Below, in pieces: positions 25,636 through 34,202 of a stretch of 50,238 bases of DNA; positions within the stretch are counted from its first letter, which is position 1; every line of letters starts with the position of its first letter. This DNA is from JAAYZM01 sp964510785 (lineage in GTDB: Bacteria > Actinomycetota > Actinomycetes > Actinomycetales > Cellulomonadaceae), in assembly GCA_964510785.1 (NCBI GenBank), contig CAZECM010000018.1, positions 1 to 50,238 of the forward strand, in the 5' to 3' direction. The position numbers and the translations under genes are program-made. The notes below the pieces were generated by a model. The model saw only the letters and a list, made by a program, of their open reading frames with translations. It was not told the DNA's origin and searched no databases.

Positions 25636-26552
25636 TGGCCACGCAGACTGTCCAGCCGCGCGCACCCCGGGCCGAGCGTCCCGTGCGCCGCGGTGCCGCT
25701 TCCCGGCCACCGGGCCAGCGGGCGCTCGTCGCCTCACCCACCACGTGGTTCGTGTGGGCCGGGGTCGCCGCGTTCTTCGTGTTCCTCCTCGGCATCCTCG
25801 TGAGCGTGGTCGTGGACTCCCTCGGCAAGAGCTGGTTCGGCTCGTGGCTGCCCGAGGTGTTCACGTTCTCCTGGTACGCCGCGGCGTGGGAACGCTTCGG
25901 CATGGCGAACGTCATCGGCGTGACCCTGCTCGTCGCGGTCACCGTGATCGTCATCTCCGTGCTCGTCGGGGTGCCGGCCGCGTACCTGCTCGCCCGCCGC
26001 AGCTTCCCGTTCAAGCGCACGATCAGCCTGCTGTTCCTGCTGCCCGTGCTCATGCCACCCATCACGTACGGCATCCCGCTCGCGACCGTCATGTACAACA
26101 TGGGGCTCGGGCGCACCCTCGTGGCCGTGATCCTCGTGAACCTCGTGCCCTCGGTGCCGTTCGTGATCATGACGATGACGCCGTTCATCGAGCAGATCAA
26201 CCCGGCCATCGAGAACGCCGCGCGGATGTCCGGGGCGCGCATGCGCACCGTGTTCACGCGGATCCTCGCGCCGCTGCTCGTGCCCGGCATCCTCGCCGCG
26301 GCCGTGCTCGTGCTCGTGCGCACCGTCGGGATGTTCGAGCTGACGTTCCTCGTCTCCGGCCCGCAGTCCGACACCCTCGTCGTCGCGATCTACCGTGCGA
26401 TGACGGCGGCCGGCGGCGGCGAGTCGCGCCCGCTCATCTCCTCGATGGCCGTGGTCTACACCGTGACGATGATGATCATCCTGGTCGTGGCGCTGCGCTA
26501 CATCAGCCCCACCCAGCTCGTCGCCCGCGTCAAGGACTCCCGCGACGACTGA
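25635..26552 (+). CDS. ABC transporter permease (PotC-like)
   Basis: 305 residues; its ATG shares one base with the preceding stop (TGATG) and GGAGGTAAGG is the ribosome site. The first ~35 residues are Pro/Arg/Ala-rich and cytoplasmic, then about six membrane segments follow. The docking loop contains ENAARMSGARMRTVFTRILAPLL. It is the last gene of the operon, with a strong terminator 22 bases after the stop. Confidence 0.9.
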   Translation: MATQTVQPRAPRAERPVRRGAASRPPGQRALVASPTTWFVWAGVAAFFVFLLGILVSVVVDSLGKSWFGSWLPEVFTFSWYAAAWERFGMANVIGVTLLVAVTVIVISVLVGVPAAYLLARRSFPFKRTISLLFLLPVLMPPITYGIPLATVMYNMGLGRTLVAVILVNLVPSVPFVIMTMTPFIEQINPAIENAARMSGARMRTVFTRILAPLLVPGILAAAVLVLVRTVGMFELTFLVSGPQSDTLVVAIYRAMTAAGGGESRPLISSMAVVYTVTMMIILVVALRYISPTQLVARVKDSRDD

Positions 26553-26573
26553 GGAGCCGCCAGCACCACAGGT

Positions 26574-26610
26574 CCTCGGGCCCGCGACGCCTGTCGTCGC
26601 GGGCCCGAGG
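26574..26610 (+). terminator. Terminator of the ABC importer operon
   Basis: CCTCGGGCCCGCGAC (26574-26588) and GTCGCGGGCCCGAGG (26596-26610) form a perfect 15-pair stem with a 7-base loop. There is no T-tract. It marks the left boundary of the 26.6-41.7 kb catabolic island. Confidence 0.85.
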
Positions 26611-26630
26611 CGTGTCGGGACGTCATGACC

Positions 26631-26678
26631 TTGACGGGTCGCCTGGTGTGTGATGCGATTGGTCTAGCCAGTTAGCCA
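26631..26678 (+). promoter_or_regulatory. Island promoter 1 with 19-base operator (dehydrogenase operon)
   Basis: TTGACG (26631-26636), a 17-base gap and TGCGAT (26654-26659) form the likely promoter. The box TGGTCTAGCCAGTTAGCCA (26660-26678) follows at once and would cover the transcription start. The same arrangement occurs at 29994-30040 and 35388-35437. The island's GntR protein is the likely binder (inference). Confidence 0.7.
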
Positions 26679-26711
26679 CTACTGGTAGTCGATCGATCAA
26701 AGGTGTTCGCG

Positions 26712-28181
26712 ATGACTCGTCCTGCTGCGGGTGCGGCTGAAGCCGCCCTGGCCAGAGTTCCCACCGGGATGCTCATCGGTGCCGACTGGGTACAGGCCTC
26801 GGACGGCGGGTCGTTCGACGTCGCGAACCCGGCCTCGGGAGCGGTCATCGGACAGGTCCCCTCGGCCACGGTTGCCGACGGGCTCTCGGCCGTCGACGCC
26901 GCGCACGCTGCCGCGACGGGCTGGCGGACCACGGCGCCGCGCGAGCGCGCCGAGGTGCTTCGCCGGGCGTTCGACCTCATGGTGGAGCGCCGGGAGGACC
27001 TCGCGCGCATCGTCGTGCTCGAGAACGGGAAGGCGTGGCGCGACGCACTCGGTGAGGTCGACTACGCCGCCGAGTTCTTCCGGTGGTTCTCCGAGGAGGC
27101 GGTGCGGGGCCTCGGCAGCGTCGTGACCGCGCCGTCGGGCAGCAACCGGATCGTGGTGGTGCACGAACCCGTCGGTGTCGCGCTGCTCGTGACACCCTGG
27201 AACTTCCCTGCCGCGATGGCGACCCGGAAGATCGCTCCGGCGCTCGCCGCCGGGTGCACGGTCGTCCTCAAGCCGGCGTCGGACACCCCGCTCACCGCGC
27301 TCGCCATCGGCCAGCTGCTGCTCGAGGCCGGTCTCCCTCCGGGCGTCGTCAACGTGGTCCCCTCGCGACGGTCTGGCGCGCTCGGTGCGGCATTGCTCGC
27401 CGACCCACGGGTGCGGATGGTCTCGTTCACCGGGTCCACCGAGGTCGGTCGGCTCCTCCTCGCCGAGGCGGCGAAGAGCGTCGTGAGGTCCGCGATGGAG
27501 CTCGGTGGCAACGCCCCCTTCCTCGTGCTCGCCGACGCCGACCTCGACAACGCGGTCGCCGGGGCCATGACTGCCAAGATGCGCAACGGCGGTGAGGCGT
27601 GCACGGCGGCCAACCGGTTCTACGTGCACGCCTCGATCGCGCAGGCGTTCACCGAGCGGCTCGCGCAGGCGATGTCCGCCCTCAAGGTCGGGCCCGGGCT
27701 CGACCCGGACAACGACGTCGGGCCGCTCATCAGCACGACCGCGCGCGACGAGGTCGACCGCCTCGTCCAGCAGAGCGTCGACGAGGGCGCCAGGGTTGTC
27801 ACAGGTGGCGAGGGCTTCGGCCCCGGGGCGTTCTACCAGCCCACCGTGCTGCGCGACGTGCCACCCGACGCGAACATCCTGCGCCACGAGATCTTCGGTC
27901 CCGTCGCACCCGTCGTGCCCTTCGAGAGCGTGGACGACGCGATCGCGATGGCCAACGACACGGAGTACGGGCTCGTCTCCTACGTCTACACCGCGGACCT
28001 TGCGACGGGGATGCGCGTGAGCGAGGGTCTCGAGTCCGGGATGGTGGGGCTCAACAGGCCTGTGGTCTCCGACCCCGCCGCCCCCTTCGGTGGTGTGAAG
28101 CAGTCGGGGCTGGGTCGTGAGGGTGGACACGAGGGCATGCGCGAGTACACCGAGTCCAAGTACATCGCGGTGTCGTGGTGA
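26712..28181 (+). CDS. Succinate-semialdehyde-type aldehyde dehydrogenase (GabD-like)
   Basis: 489 residues from ATG 26712, with AAAGG 8 bases upstream; an in-frame GTG at 26703 is less likely. It oxidises an aldehyde to an acid with NAD(P)+. Family motifs are LVTPWNFPAAM, GSTEVGR, the general-base Glu in MELGGNAPF, and the catalytic Cys in GGEACTAANR. The EACTAANR and GLNRPVVSDPAAPFGG segments resemble succinate-semialdehyde dehydrogenases, so a short omega-acid semialdehyde is the likely substrate. It is the first gene of the first island operon and overlaps the malic-type gene by 4 bases. Confidence 0.85.
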   Translation: MTRPAAGAAEAALARVPTGMLIGADWVQASDGGSFDVANPASGAVIGQVPSATVADGLSAVDAAHAAATGWRTTAPRERAEVLRRAFDLMVERREDLARIVVLENGKAWRDALGEVDYAAEFFRWFSEEAVRGLGSVVTAPSGSNRIVVVHEPVGVALLVTPWNFPAAMATRKIAPALAAGCTVVLKPASDTPLTALAIGQLLLEAGLPPGVVNVVPSRRSGALGAALLADPRVRMVSFTGSTEVGRLLLAEAAKSVVRSAMELGGNAPFLVLADADLDNAVAGAMTAKMRNGGEACTAANRFYVHASIAQAFTERLAQAMSALKVGPGLDPDNDVGPLISTTARDEVDRLVQQSVDEGARVVTGGEGFGPGAFYQPTVLRDVPPDANILRHEIFGPVAPVVPFESVDDAIAMANDTEYGLVSYVYTADLATGMRVSEGLESGMVGLNRPVVSDPAAPFGGVKQSGLGREGGHEGMREYTESKYIAVSW

Positions 28182-29437
28182 ACGCCCGGGTCGGCGTGGG
28201 CTCGGAGCTCCCGGGACTGCCGGACGAGCTCGCTGGCGACCCGTTCTGGCGCGAGGTCTTCGAGGTCCACCGCGGGGGCAAGATCTCCGTCGCGAGCAGG
28301 CTCCCGGTCGCGGACCGGGCCGACCTCGCTCGGGCCTACACCCCGGGAGTCGCCGCGATCACCTCGGCGATCCATGCGGACCCCGACCTCTCGTTCACCT
28401 ACACGGCGCGAGCGAACCTGGTAGCGATCGTGAGCGACGGGACGGCTGTGCTCGGGCTCGGCGACGTCGGCCCCCGGGCGGCGATGCCCGTCATGGAGGG
28501 CAAGGCCGTCCTGCTCAAGACGCTCGCGGGGATCGACGCCGTCCCCGTCGTGCTCGACCTTCCCGGGCGGGACCGGGTCCGCGAGTTCGTCGACGCCGTC
28601 GCCGCGATCGCGCCGTCGTTCGGCGGTATCAACCTCGAGGACGTCGCGGCCCCGCAGTGCTTCGAGATCGAGGCCGAGCTCACGCGCCGGCTGGACATTC
28701 CCGTGTTCCACGACGACCAGCACGGCACCGCCGTCGTCGTCCTCGCGGGTCTGCTCAACGCGTGCCGCATCGTGGGCAAGTCGCTCGAGGGGCTGCGGGT
28801 GCTCGTCGTCGGCGCGGGTGCGGCGGGCGTGGCGTGCACCAAGCTGCTGCGCAGCGCCGGCGTCGCGGACCTCGTTGTCGTCGACCGCGCCGGTGCGATC
28901 GGCCCGGACCGGGCCGAGCAGCTCACCGGTACCAAGAAGTGGCTTGCCCAGAACACCAATCCGCGAGGCGTCACCGGGTCGATCCGCGACGCGCTGCAGG
29001 GCGCGGACGTCGTCGTCGGCGTCAGTGGTGCCGGGCTCCTCGAACCGGCGTGGCTCGAGGAGATGAACGACGGCGCGATCGTGTTCGCGCTCGCCAACCC
29101 TGACCCCGAGGTGGACCCCGACGCCGTGCCCGCGAAGGTCGCCGTCGTCGCGACCGGCCGCTCGGACGACCCCAACCAGATCAACAACGTCCTGGCGTTC
29201 CCGGGCATCTTCCGCGGCCTGCTCGACGCGCGGGCGACGCGTGTGGACGACGACGTGAAGATCGCGGCCGCCTGGGCGCTCGCCGGCCTCGTCCTCCCCG
29301 ACGAGCTGCGGCGCGGCGTGATCGTACCGTCGCCGTTCGACCCACGGATCGTCCCGACCATCGCGGCCGCCGTCACGGGGGCCGTCGCGGGTCAGCGGCG
29401 GCCAGAGACTTCCGGCAGCGGTGCCGGGGAACAGTGA
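28178..29437 (+). CDS. NAD(P)-dependent malic enzyme
   Basis: 419 residues; GTG 28178 overlaps the preceding stop (GTGA), with an alternative GTG at 28175. Malic enzymes convert malate to pyruvate, CO2 and NAD(P)H. Visible motifs are YTPGVAAI and LGLGDVGPRAAMPVMEGK in the N-domain, INLEDVAAPQCFEIE and FHDDQHGTA for metal and malate binding, and VVGAGAAGVACTKLL for the nucleotide. It is the short bacterial form without a phosphotransacetylase-like extension. Placed after a succinate-semialdehyde-type dehydrogenase, it may drain C4 acid from the island's pathway into pyruvate. Confidence 0.9.
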   Translation: MNARVGVGSELPGLPDELAGDPFWREVFEVHRGGKISVASRLPVADRADLARAYTPGVAAITSAIHADPDLSFTYTARANLVAIVSDGTAVLGLGDVGPRAAMPVMEGKAVLLKTLAGIDAVPVVLDLPGRDRVREFVDAVAAIAPSFGGINLEDVAAPQCFEIEAELTRRLDIPVFHDDQHGTAVVVLAGLLNACRIVGKSLEGLRVLVVGAGAAGVACTKLLRSAGVADLVVVDRAGAIGPDRAEQLTGTKKWLAQNTNPRGVTGSIRDALQGADVVVGVSGAGLLEPAWLEEMNDGAIVFALANPDPEVDPDAVPAKVAVVATGRSDDPNQINNVLAFPGIFRGLLDARATRVDDDVKIAAAWALAGLVLPDELRRGVIVPSPFDPRIVPTIAAAVTGAVAGQRRPETSGSGAGEQ

Positions 29438-29448
29438 GAGGAGCCACC

Positions 29449-29901
29449 ATGTCGAACGACGAGCAGTCCAGCCACATCGAGACGATTCACCACGAGGGGT
29501 ACGACTCTGAGGTGAAGCAGGTCTACGTGCCTGCCATCCGGGTCGCGGAGGGCCGGATGGTGTTCGTGTCGGGCGTCACGGGCGCCCCGCCGTACCACGA
29601 CCACCCGCACCGCCCCGAGCAGTTCGAGGCCATCCCGCGCGACATCGAGGGTCAGGTGAAGATCATCTTCGAGAACCTCGACGCAGCGCTTGCGGCAGCA
29701 GGCTGCCAGCGCAGCGACGTCGTGGTGCTCAACAGGTTCTTCACGAGCGTCCGCACCGATCAGGACGTCGTGAACGCCTACCAGGGCGCGTGGTTCCAGG
29801 GGCACATCCCCACGAGCACGTCCGTCGAGGTCGTGTCGCTCGCGACGGACCCCGCGCTGCGCCTGGAGATCGCGGCGATCGCTGTCGCGCCACCGCGGTA
29901 G
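29449..29901 (+). CDS. Rid-fold (YjgF-like) protein 1, lacking the usual arginine
   Basis: 150 residues, ATG with AGAGGAG upstream. It belongs to the RidA/YjgF fold (VFVSGVTG near the N-terminus; SVEVVSL and LEIAAIAVAP at the C-terminus). RidA enamine/imine deaminases use an Arg in a PARSxVEV-type motif. Here that place reads IPTSTSVEV, so the Arg is absent and classic deaminase activity is doubtful. It also carries YHDHPH at residues 49-54, shared in form with the second Rid protein of this island (YHRHPH) and possibly metal- or substrate-binding. It is the third gene of the first island operon. Confidence 0.8.
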   Translation: MSNDEQSSHIETIHHEGYDSEVKQVYVPAIRVAEGRMVFVSGVTGAPPYHDHPHRPEQFEAIPRDIEGQVKIIFENLDAALAAAGCQRSDVVVLNRFFTSVRTDQDVVNAYQGAWFQGHIPTSTSVEVVSLATDPALRLEIAAIAVAPPR

Positions 29902-29993
29902 TCCCTACGCCGCGCGCGCCCACCGGTGCGCGCGGCACCACGGGTGGGAACACCCAAGGTCGGGCGGAGCCAGACGTTGCCTAGCCGATCCCC

Positions 29994-30040
29994 TTGACGG
30001 GGATAGTGACGCAGGTTACTTTGGTAAAGCCAGTTGACCA
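29994..30040 (+). promoter_or_regulatory. Island promoter 2 with 19-base operator (importer operon)
   Basis: TTGACG (29994-29999), 17 bases, TACTTT (30017-30022), then TGGTAAAGCCAGTTGACCA (30022-30040). The box begins at the last base of the -10 element. It lies 44 bases before the livH start. Confidence 0.75.
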
Positions 30041-30084
30041 CATATGGCAAGTCGCTCCAACGATGCAGCGCGGAGGTAGCCCAC

Positions 30085-30948
30085 GTGGGTTCCGATTTGG
30101 TCGTACAACAAGTCCTGAACGGGCTGAGCTTCGGTGCGTTGCTCTTCCTGTTGGCGAGCGGGTTCACGCTCGTCTTCGGTCTCATGCGGATCGTCAACCT
30201 CGCTCACGGGGCGTTCTACCTGCTCGGTGGGTACATCGGCGTCACCGTCGTGTCGGCTACCGGCAACCTGTTCCTGGGCCTGGGTGCCGCGGCGCTCGGC
30301 GTCGCACTGCTCGCCGCGGGCACCGAGCGGCTGCTGCTGCGTCGCGTGCGCGGCAAGGAGCTCGCCGAGGTGCTCCTGACGATCGGTGTGGCGTTCGTCG
30401 TCGCGGACATCTGTCTCGCCGTCTTCGGCGGCAACCCGATGTCGTTGCGCGTCGGGGGGAACCTGTCCGGGACGGTCGGGCTCGGCGAGATCCTGTATCC
30501 GAGGTACCGCCTGTTCATCATCGCGGTCACCGTCGTGATCGGCGTCGGTCTCTACCTCGCCCAGAAGTACTCGAAGGTCGGCGGGATGGTCCGGGCCGGG
30601 GTCGACGACCGGGAGATGGCGGCCGCCTCGGGGATGAACATCAACATGGTCTTCTTCGGGGTCTTCGTCTTCGGGGCGGCGCTCGCTGGCTTCACGGGCG
30701 TCATCGGCGCCGGGCTGCTGAGCCTTCGCCCGGGTGCCGACGTCGACATCCTGCTCTTCGCCCTCGTCGTCGTCATCATCGGCGGGCTCGGCTCGATCAA
30801 GGGCGCGGCCGTCGGGAGCGTACTCATCGGCCTGATCGACGCCTTCTCCAAGGTGTGGCTGCCCGAGTTCTCCTACTTCACGATCTTCGCGCCGATGGCC
30901 CTCGTGCTCGTGCTGCGACCCACCGGCCTGTTCGGGAGGAAGGCATGA
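30085..30948 (+). CDS. livH: Branched-chain-amino-acid-type ABC permease (LivH type)
   Basis: 287 residues from GTG 30085, with GGAGG 8 bases upstream. It is mostly hydrophobic with about eight membrane segments. Hallmarks of LivH permeases are QQVLNGLSFGALLFLLASGFTLVFG at the start, MRIVNLAHGAFYLLGGY, and the GGLGSIKGAAVGSVLIGL docking region. These importers carry amino acids but also amides, urea and aromatic acids, so the substrate is open. It is the first gene of a five-gene importer operon and overlaps livM. Confidence 0.92.
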   Translation: MGSDLVVQQVLNGLSFGALLFLLASGFTLVFGLMRIVNLAHGAFYLLGGYIGVTVVSATGNLFLGLGAAALGVALLAAGTERLLLRRVRGKELAEVLLTIGVAFVVADICLAVFGGNPMSLRVGGNLSGTVGLGEILYPRYRLFIIAVTVVIGVGLYLAQKYSKVGGMVRAGVDDREMAAASGMNINMVFFGVFVFGAALAGFTGVIGAGLLSLRPGADVDILLFALVVVIIGGLGSIKGAAVGSVLIGLIDAFSKVWLPEFSYFTIFAPMALVLVLRPTGLFGRKA

Positions 30949-32012
30949 TGCACGCACCCGCCCTCGGCTCCAGCCGGGTCAGGCTCCTCGCGATCGTCCT
31001 CGCGGTCACGGCGGCCTGCACGCTGCCGTACGTCATGACGAGCTACCAGACCTCGCTCGCCGCGATCATGCTGACCTCCGCGATGCTTGCCACGAGCATC
31101 AACTTCCTGGCCGGCAACGTCGGGCTCGTGTCCGTCGGCCACGCGGGGATCGCCGCCGCGGCGGGCTACGGCCTCGCGTGGTCGTTCCGGGAAGGGCACG
31201 GGCTGGGTACCCAGATCCTCGTCGCACTCGCCGTGACCCTCGCCGCGAGCCTCGTGTTCGGACTGACTTCCATGCGCACCAGCGGGATCTTCTTCCTCAT
31301 GGTGACCCTCGCGCTCGGCATGGTCGTCTTCGGGCTCACCTACCGCATGTCCCAGATCACCGGAGGCGAGAACGGCATCAGCGGGATCCGGCGCCCGGAG
31401 ATGATCGCGTCGTACTGGATGTTCTACTTCTTCACCCTCGCGGTCTTCCTCGTCGTGACTCTCGGCGTGTGGATCGCGACCCGGTCGCCGTTCGGCATGG
31501 TGCTCCGCGGCATCCGCGAGTCCGAGTCGCGGATGGAGAGCCTCGGATACAACATCGCCGCCTACAAGCTCGGCGCGATGATGATCTCCGGCTTCGTCGC
31601 GGGCATCGCCGGGATCCTCGCGGTCTGGCTCACCGAGTTCATCAGCCCGGCCTCCGCGGGCTTCCTGCGCTCTGCGCTCGCGACCCTCATGGTCATCCTG
31701 GGCGGCGTCGGCACGGTGCTCGGCCCGCTCATCGGCGCCACGGTCGTCGCTTGGACGGAGCACGTGCTGAGCACGCACGTCGAACGGTGGCCCACCGTGC
31801 TCGGCCTCATCTTCATCGTCGTCATCGTCTTCGCCCCGAACGGGATCATGGGCGCCGTCTACAGCCTCCGGGACCGCTGGCGCCGCCGCCGGGCCGAGCG
31901 ACGGGACGACGAGAACGCACACGCCGACGGCGCGGCGCACGCCGCCCACGAACCGCCGTCGGACGTCACGGGAACCAGCAGTCGGAACGGTCCCCCTCAC
32001 GGTTCGGCCTGA
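30945..32012 (+). CDS. livM: Branched-chain-amino-acid-type ABC permease (LivM type)
   Basis: 355 residues; the first of two adjacent ATG codons overlaps the livH stop, with GGGAGGAAGG just before it. About eight membrane segments, with GNVGLVSVGHAGIAAAAGYG, GGENGISGI and GIRESESRMESLGYN typical of LivM. The last 50 residues are a charged cytoplasmic tail rich in Arg, Asp and His. It pairs with LivH in the membrane. Confidence 0.92.
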   Translation: MMHAPALGSSRVRLLAIVLAVTAACTLPYVMTSYQTSLAAIMLTSAMLATSINFLAGNVGLVSVGHAGIAAAAGYGLAWSFREGHGLGTQILVALAVTLAASLVFGLTSMRTSGIFFLMVTLALGMVVFGLTYRMSQITGGENGISGIRRPEMIASYWMFYFFTLAVFLVVTLGVWIATRSPFGMVLRGIRESESRMESLGYNIAAYKLGAMMISGFVAGIAGILAVWLTEFISPASAGFLRSALATLMVILGGVGTVLGPLIGATVVAWTEHVLSTHVERWPTVLGLIFIVVIVFAPNGIMGAVYSLRDRWRRRRAERRDDENAHADGAAHAAHEPPSDVTGTSSRNGPPHGSA

Positions 32013-32061
32013 CGGCCGGATCGCTCGCCTCACCGATCACCAACCCTAGGAGAAGCCGAAG

Positions 32062-33399
32062 ATGTCTTCACTCACGGCCCGCAGCAGTCGGGGGCTCTCG
32101 CTCCTCGCCTCGGGCTTCGCCCTGAGCCTCGCCCTCGCGGCGTGCGCACCGAGCGGTGCCCAAGACCCCACGTCCGCCCCCACGTCCGACGACGCCGCCA
32201 ACGGCTCGAGCGAACCCGGCGAGTCCGCAGAGCCGGGCGGAGGCATCGTCAAGGTGGGCTTCCTCTCGCCCGTCACCGGCCCCGTCGCTGCAGCCGGCCT
32301 CGAGATGAAGGAGGGGTGGGAGCTGTACTGGGATGAGAACGGCAACACGGTCGGCAACGTCACGGTCGAGACGATCTACGAGGACGACGCCGCAGTCCCG
32401 GACACCGCGCTCGCGAAGGCGAAGCGGCTCGTCGAGGAGGAGGGCGTCGACGTCGTCGTCGGCCCCCTCGCCGCCAACACGGCTCTCGCCGTCGCGGACT
32501 ACCTGATCCAGCAGGGCATCCCCAACCTGCACCCCATCACGGCCGCGGACGACCTCACGCAGCGCCTCGCCAACCCGCTCGTGCTCCGCGTGGGTTCGCT
32601 CACGGGCAGCCAGCCCAACTTCGTGGCCGGCCAGTGGGCGTACGAGGAGGGTCACCGCACGGCGATCACCCTCTGCCCCGACTACGCCTTCGGCTGGGAG
32701 AGCTGCGGTGGGTTCGTACGAGCCTTCACCGAGGCGGGCGGCGAGATCGTCGACCAGCTGTGGAACCCGCTCGGCACGCAGGACTTCAGCCCGTACGTCA
32801 CCCAGATCGGCAGCTCGGGCGCGGACCTCGCGTTCGTGGCCTCGTCCGGTGGCTCCGACGGCACCAACTTCATCAACGCCTTTACGGACTTCGGCCTCAA
32901 GGACAAGGTCGAGGTGCTCAGCAACTGCTGCCTCATCGACCAGTCGACGCTGCGCGACGTCGGTGAGCTCGCCGAGGGCATGAAGTCGGTGAGCTACTGG
33001 GCCGAGGGCAGCGACCTGCCCCAGGTCAAGGCGTTCGTCGAGCTCTACGAGAGCAAGAAGGGCGTCATCCCCTCGCTCAACGTCGGCAGTGCCTACACCA
33101 CCGCGCACGTGTTCGCGGAGGCGCTCAAGCTGACCGACGGCAAGGTGGACGGGACCGACTTCGTCGCGGCCGCGCGGACCATCAACATGGAGGACAGCCT
33201 CTTCGGCGTCCGGTCGTTCGACGACTTCAACAACCCCGTGGCGGAGGTCTACATCCGGCACGTCGCCAAGCGCGAGGACGGCGCGTACTGGAACGTCGTC
33301 GACAAGACGTACGAGAACGTGAGCCAGTTCTGGACCTACGACCCCGAGGAGTTCCTGAAGAACCCGCCCTTCGACCGGAACAACACGGGCCAGCAATGA
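32062..33399 (+). CDS. Liv-type substrate-binding lipoprotein
   Basis: 445 residues, ATG with TAGGAGAAG upstream. The lipobox LAAC follows a signal peptide, then a Ser/Asp/Gly-rich linker. The mature domain is a type-1 periplasmic binding protein (VGFLSPVTGPVAAAGLEMKEGWELY, VVVGPLAANTALAVADYL), as in LivJ, amide and aromatic-acid binding proteins. Two adjacent cysteines in LSNCCLID and one in TLCPDYAFGWESCGG may form disulfides. It lies between the permease and ATPase genes. Its ligand would identify the island's substrate. Confidence 0.9.
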   Translation: MSSLTARSSRGLSLLASGFALSLALAACAPSGAQDPTSAPTSDDAANGSSEPGESAEPGGGIVKVGFLSPVTGPVAAAGLEMKEGWELYWDENGNTVGNVTVETIYEDDAAVPDTALAKAKRLVEEEGVDVVVGPLAANTALAVADYLIQQGIPNLHPITAADDLTQRLANPLVLRVGSLTGSQPNFVAGQWAYEEGHRTAITLCPDYAFGWESCGGFVRAFTEAGGEIVDQLWNPLGTQDFSPYVTQIGSSGADLAFVASSGGSDGTNFINAFTDFGLKDKVEVLSNCCLIDQSTLRDVGELAEGMKSVSYWAEGSDLPQVKAFVELYESKKGVIPSLNVGSAYTTAHVFAEALKLTDGKVDGTDFVAAARTINMEDSLFGVRSFDDFNNPVAEVYIRHVAKREDGAYWNVVDKTYENVSQFWTYDPEEFLKNPPFDRNNTGQQ

Positions 33400-34202
33400 G
33401 CACTCGGCTCGACGCGCCCTCCTCGCCCGGTGCACCCGCACCGGGCGAGGGGGCCGCCCCCGCGCTGGAGCTGCACGGCGTCGTGCGCCGCTTCGGTGGC
33501 GTGACCGCGGTCGCCGGAGTGAACCTGGCGGTGGGTCAAGGGGAGCGGGTCGCCGTCATCGGACCCAACGGTGCCGGGAAGACGACCCTGTTCCGCCTCA
33601 TCGCCGGAGAGATGGCGCCCTCCGAGGGCACAGTGCGACTCTTCGGCTCGGACGTGACGAGCGTCCCGGCGTTCCGTCGGGCCCGGCTCGGCATCTCGCG
33701 GACCTTCCAGGTCTCGAACCTCCTGCTCGACCTGTCGGTCCTCGACAACGTGCGGGTGGCCGCCCAGGCCTCGCGCCCGGTCCGCCACCGCTTCTGGTGG
33801 CCCCAGGGCAGGCTCGACCCGGTGACGGCCAGCTCCGAGGCGGTGCTCGAGAGCGTGGGGCTCGCCGACCGACGTGCCGACCGGGTCTCCGACCTCTCCC
33901 ACGGCGAGCAGCGCCAGCTCGAGATCGCGATGGCGCTGGCCACCGAGCCGAAGCTCTTGCTGCTCGACGAGCCGGCCGCCGGTCTCGCGCTCGGGGAACG
34001 CGTCATGCTCCGCGAGCTGCTCGAAGGGCTGCCGCGTTCGTTGCCGTTCCTGCTCATCGAGCACGACATGTCGCTCGCCCTCGAGCTTGCGGACCGCGTG
34101 CTGTGCCTCGACAACGGCCACGAGGTCGCCGTCGGCACACCGGACGAGGTGCGCGCCGACGTGCGCGTGCAGGACGTCTATCTGGGAAGGAAGAGCTCGT
34201 GA
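33396..34202 (+). CDS. livG: Branched-chain-amino-acid-type ABC ATPase (LivG type)
   Basis: 268 residues, ATGA overlap with the binding-protein gene. Walker A is GPNGAGKTT, the signature LSHGEQRQLEIAMAL, and Walker B LLLLDEPAAGL. The SISRTFQ-type segment (RLGISRTFQVSNLL) is typical of LivG. The first ~20 residues are a Pro/Ala/Gly-rich extension. It energises the importer together with LivF. Confidence 0.93.
   Translation: MSTRLDAPSSPGAPAPGEGAAPALELHGVVRRFGGVTAVAGVNLAVGQGERVAVIGPNGAGKTTLFRLIAGEMAPSEGTVRLFGSDVTSVPAFRRARLGISRTFQVSNLLLDLSVLDNVRVAAQASRPVRHRFWWPQGRLDPVTASSEAVLESVGLADRRADRVSDLSHGEQRQLEIAMALATEPKLLLLDEPAAGLALGERVMLRELLEGLPRSLPFLLIEHDMSLALELADRVLCLDNGHEVAVGTPDEVRADVRVQDVYLGRKSS

Noticed and set aside
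22332..26552. Confident call as a spermidine/putrescine importer
   Set aside because: The ATPase and permeases fit the group, but neither the binding protein nor the LacI context supports a polyamine ligand.
29449..29901. Canonical RidA imine deaminase
   Set aside because: The Arg needed for that activity is replaced in the conserved C-terminal motif, so only the fold is claimed.
30034..30084. TTG at 30034 as the livH start
   Set aside because: It lies inside the 19-base operator. GTG 30085 has GGAGG at the right distance and begins the usual LivH N-terminus.
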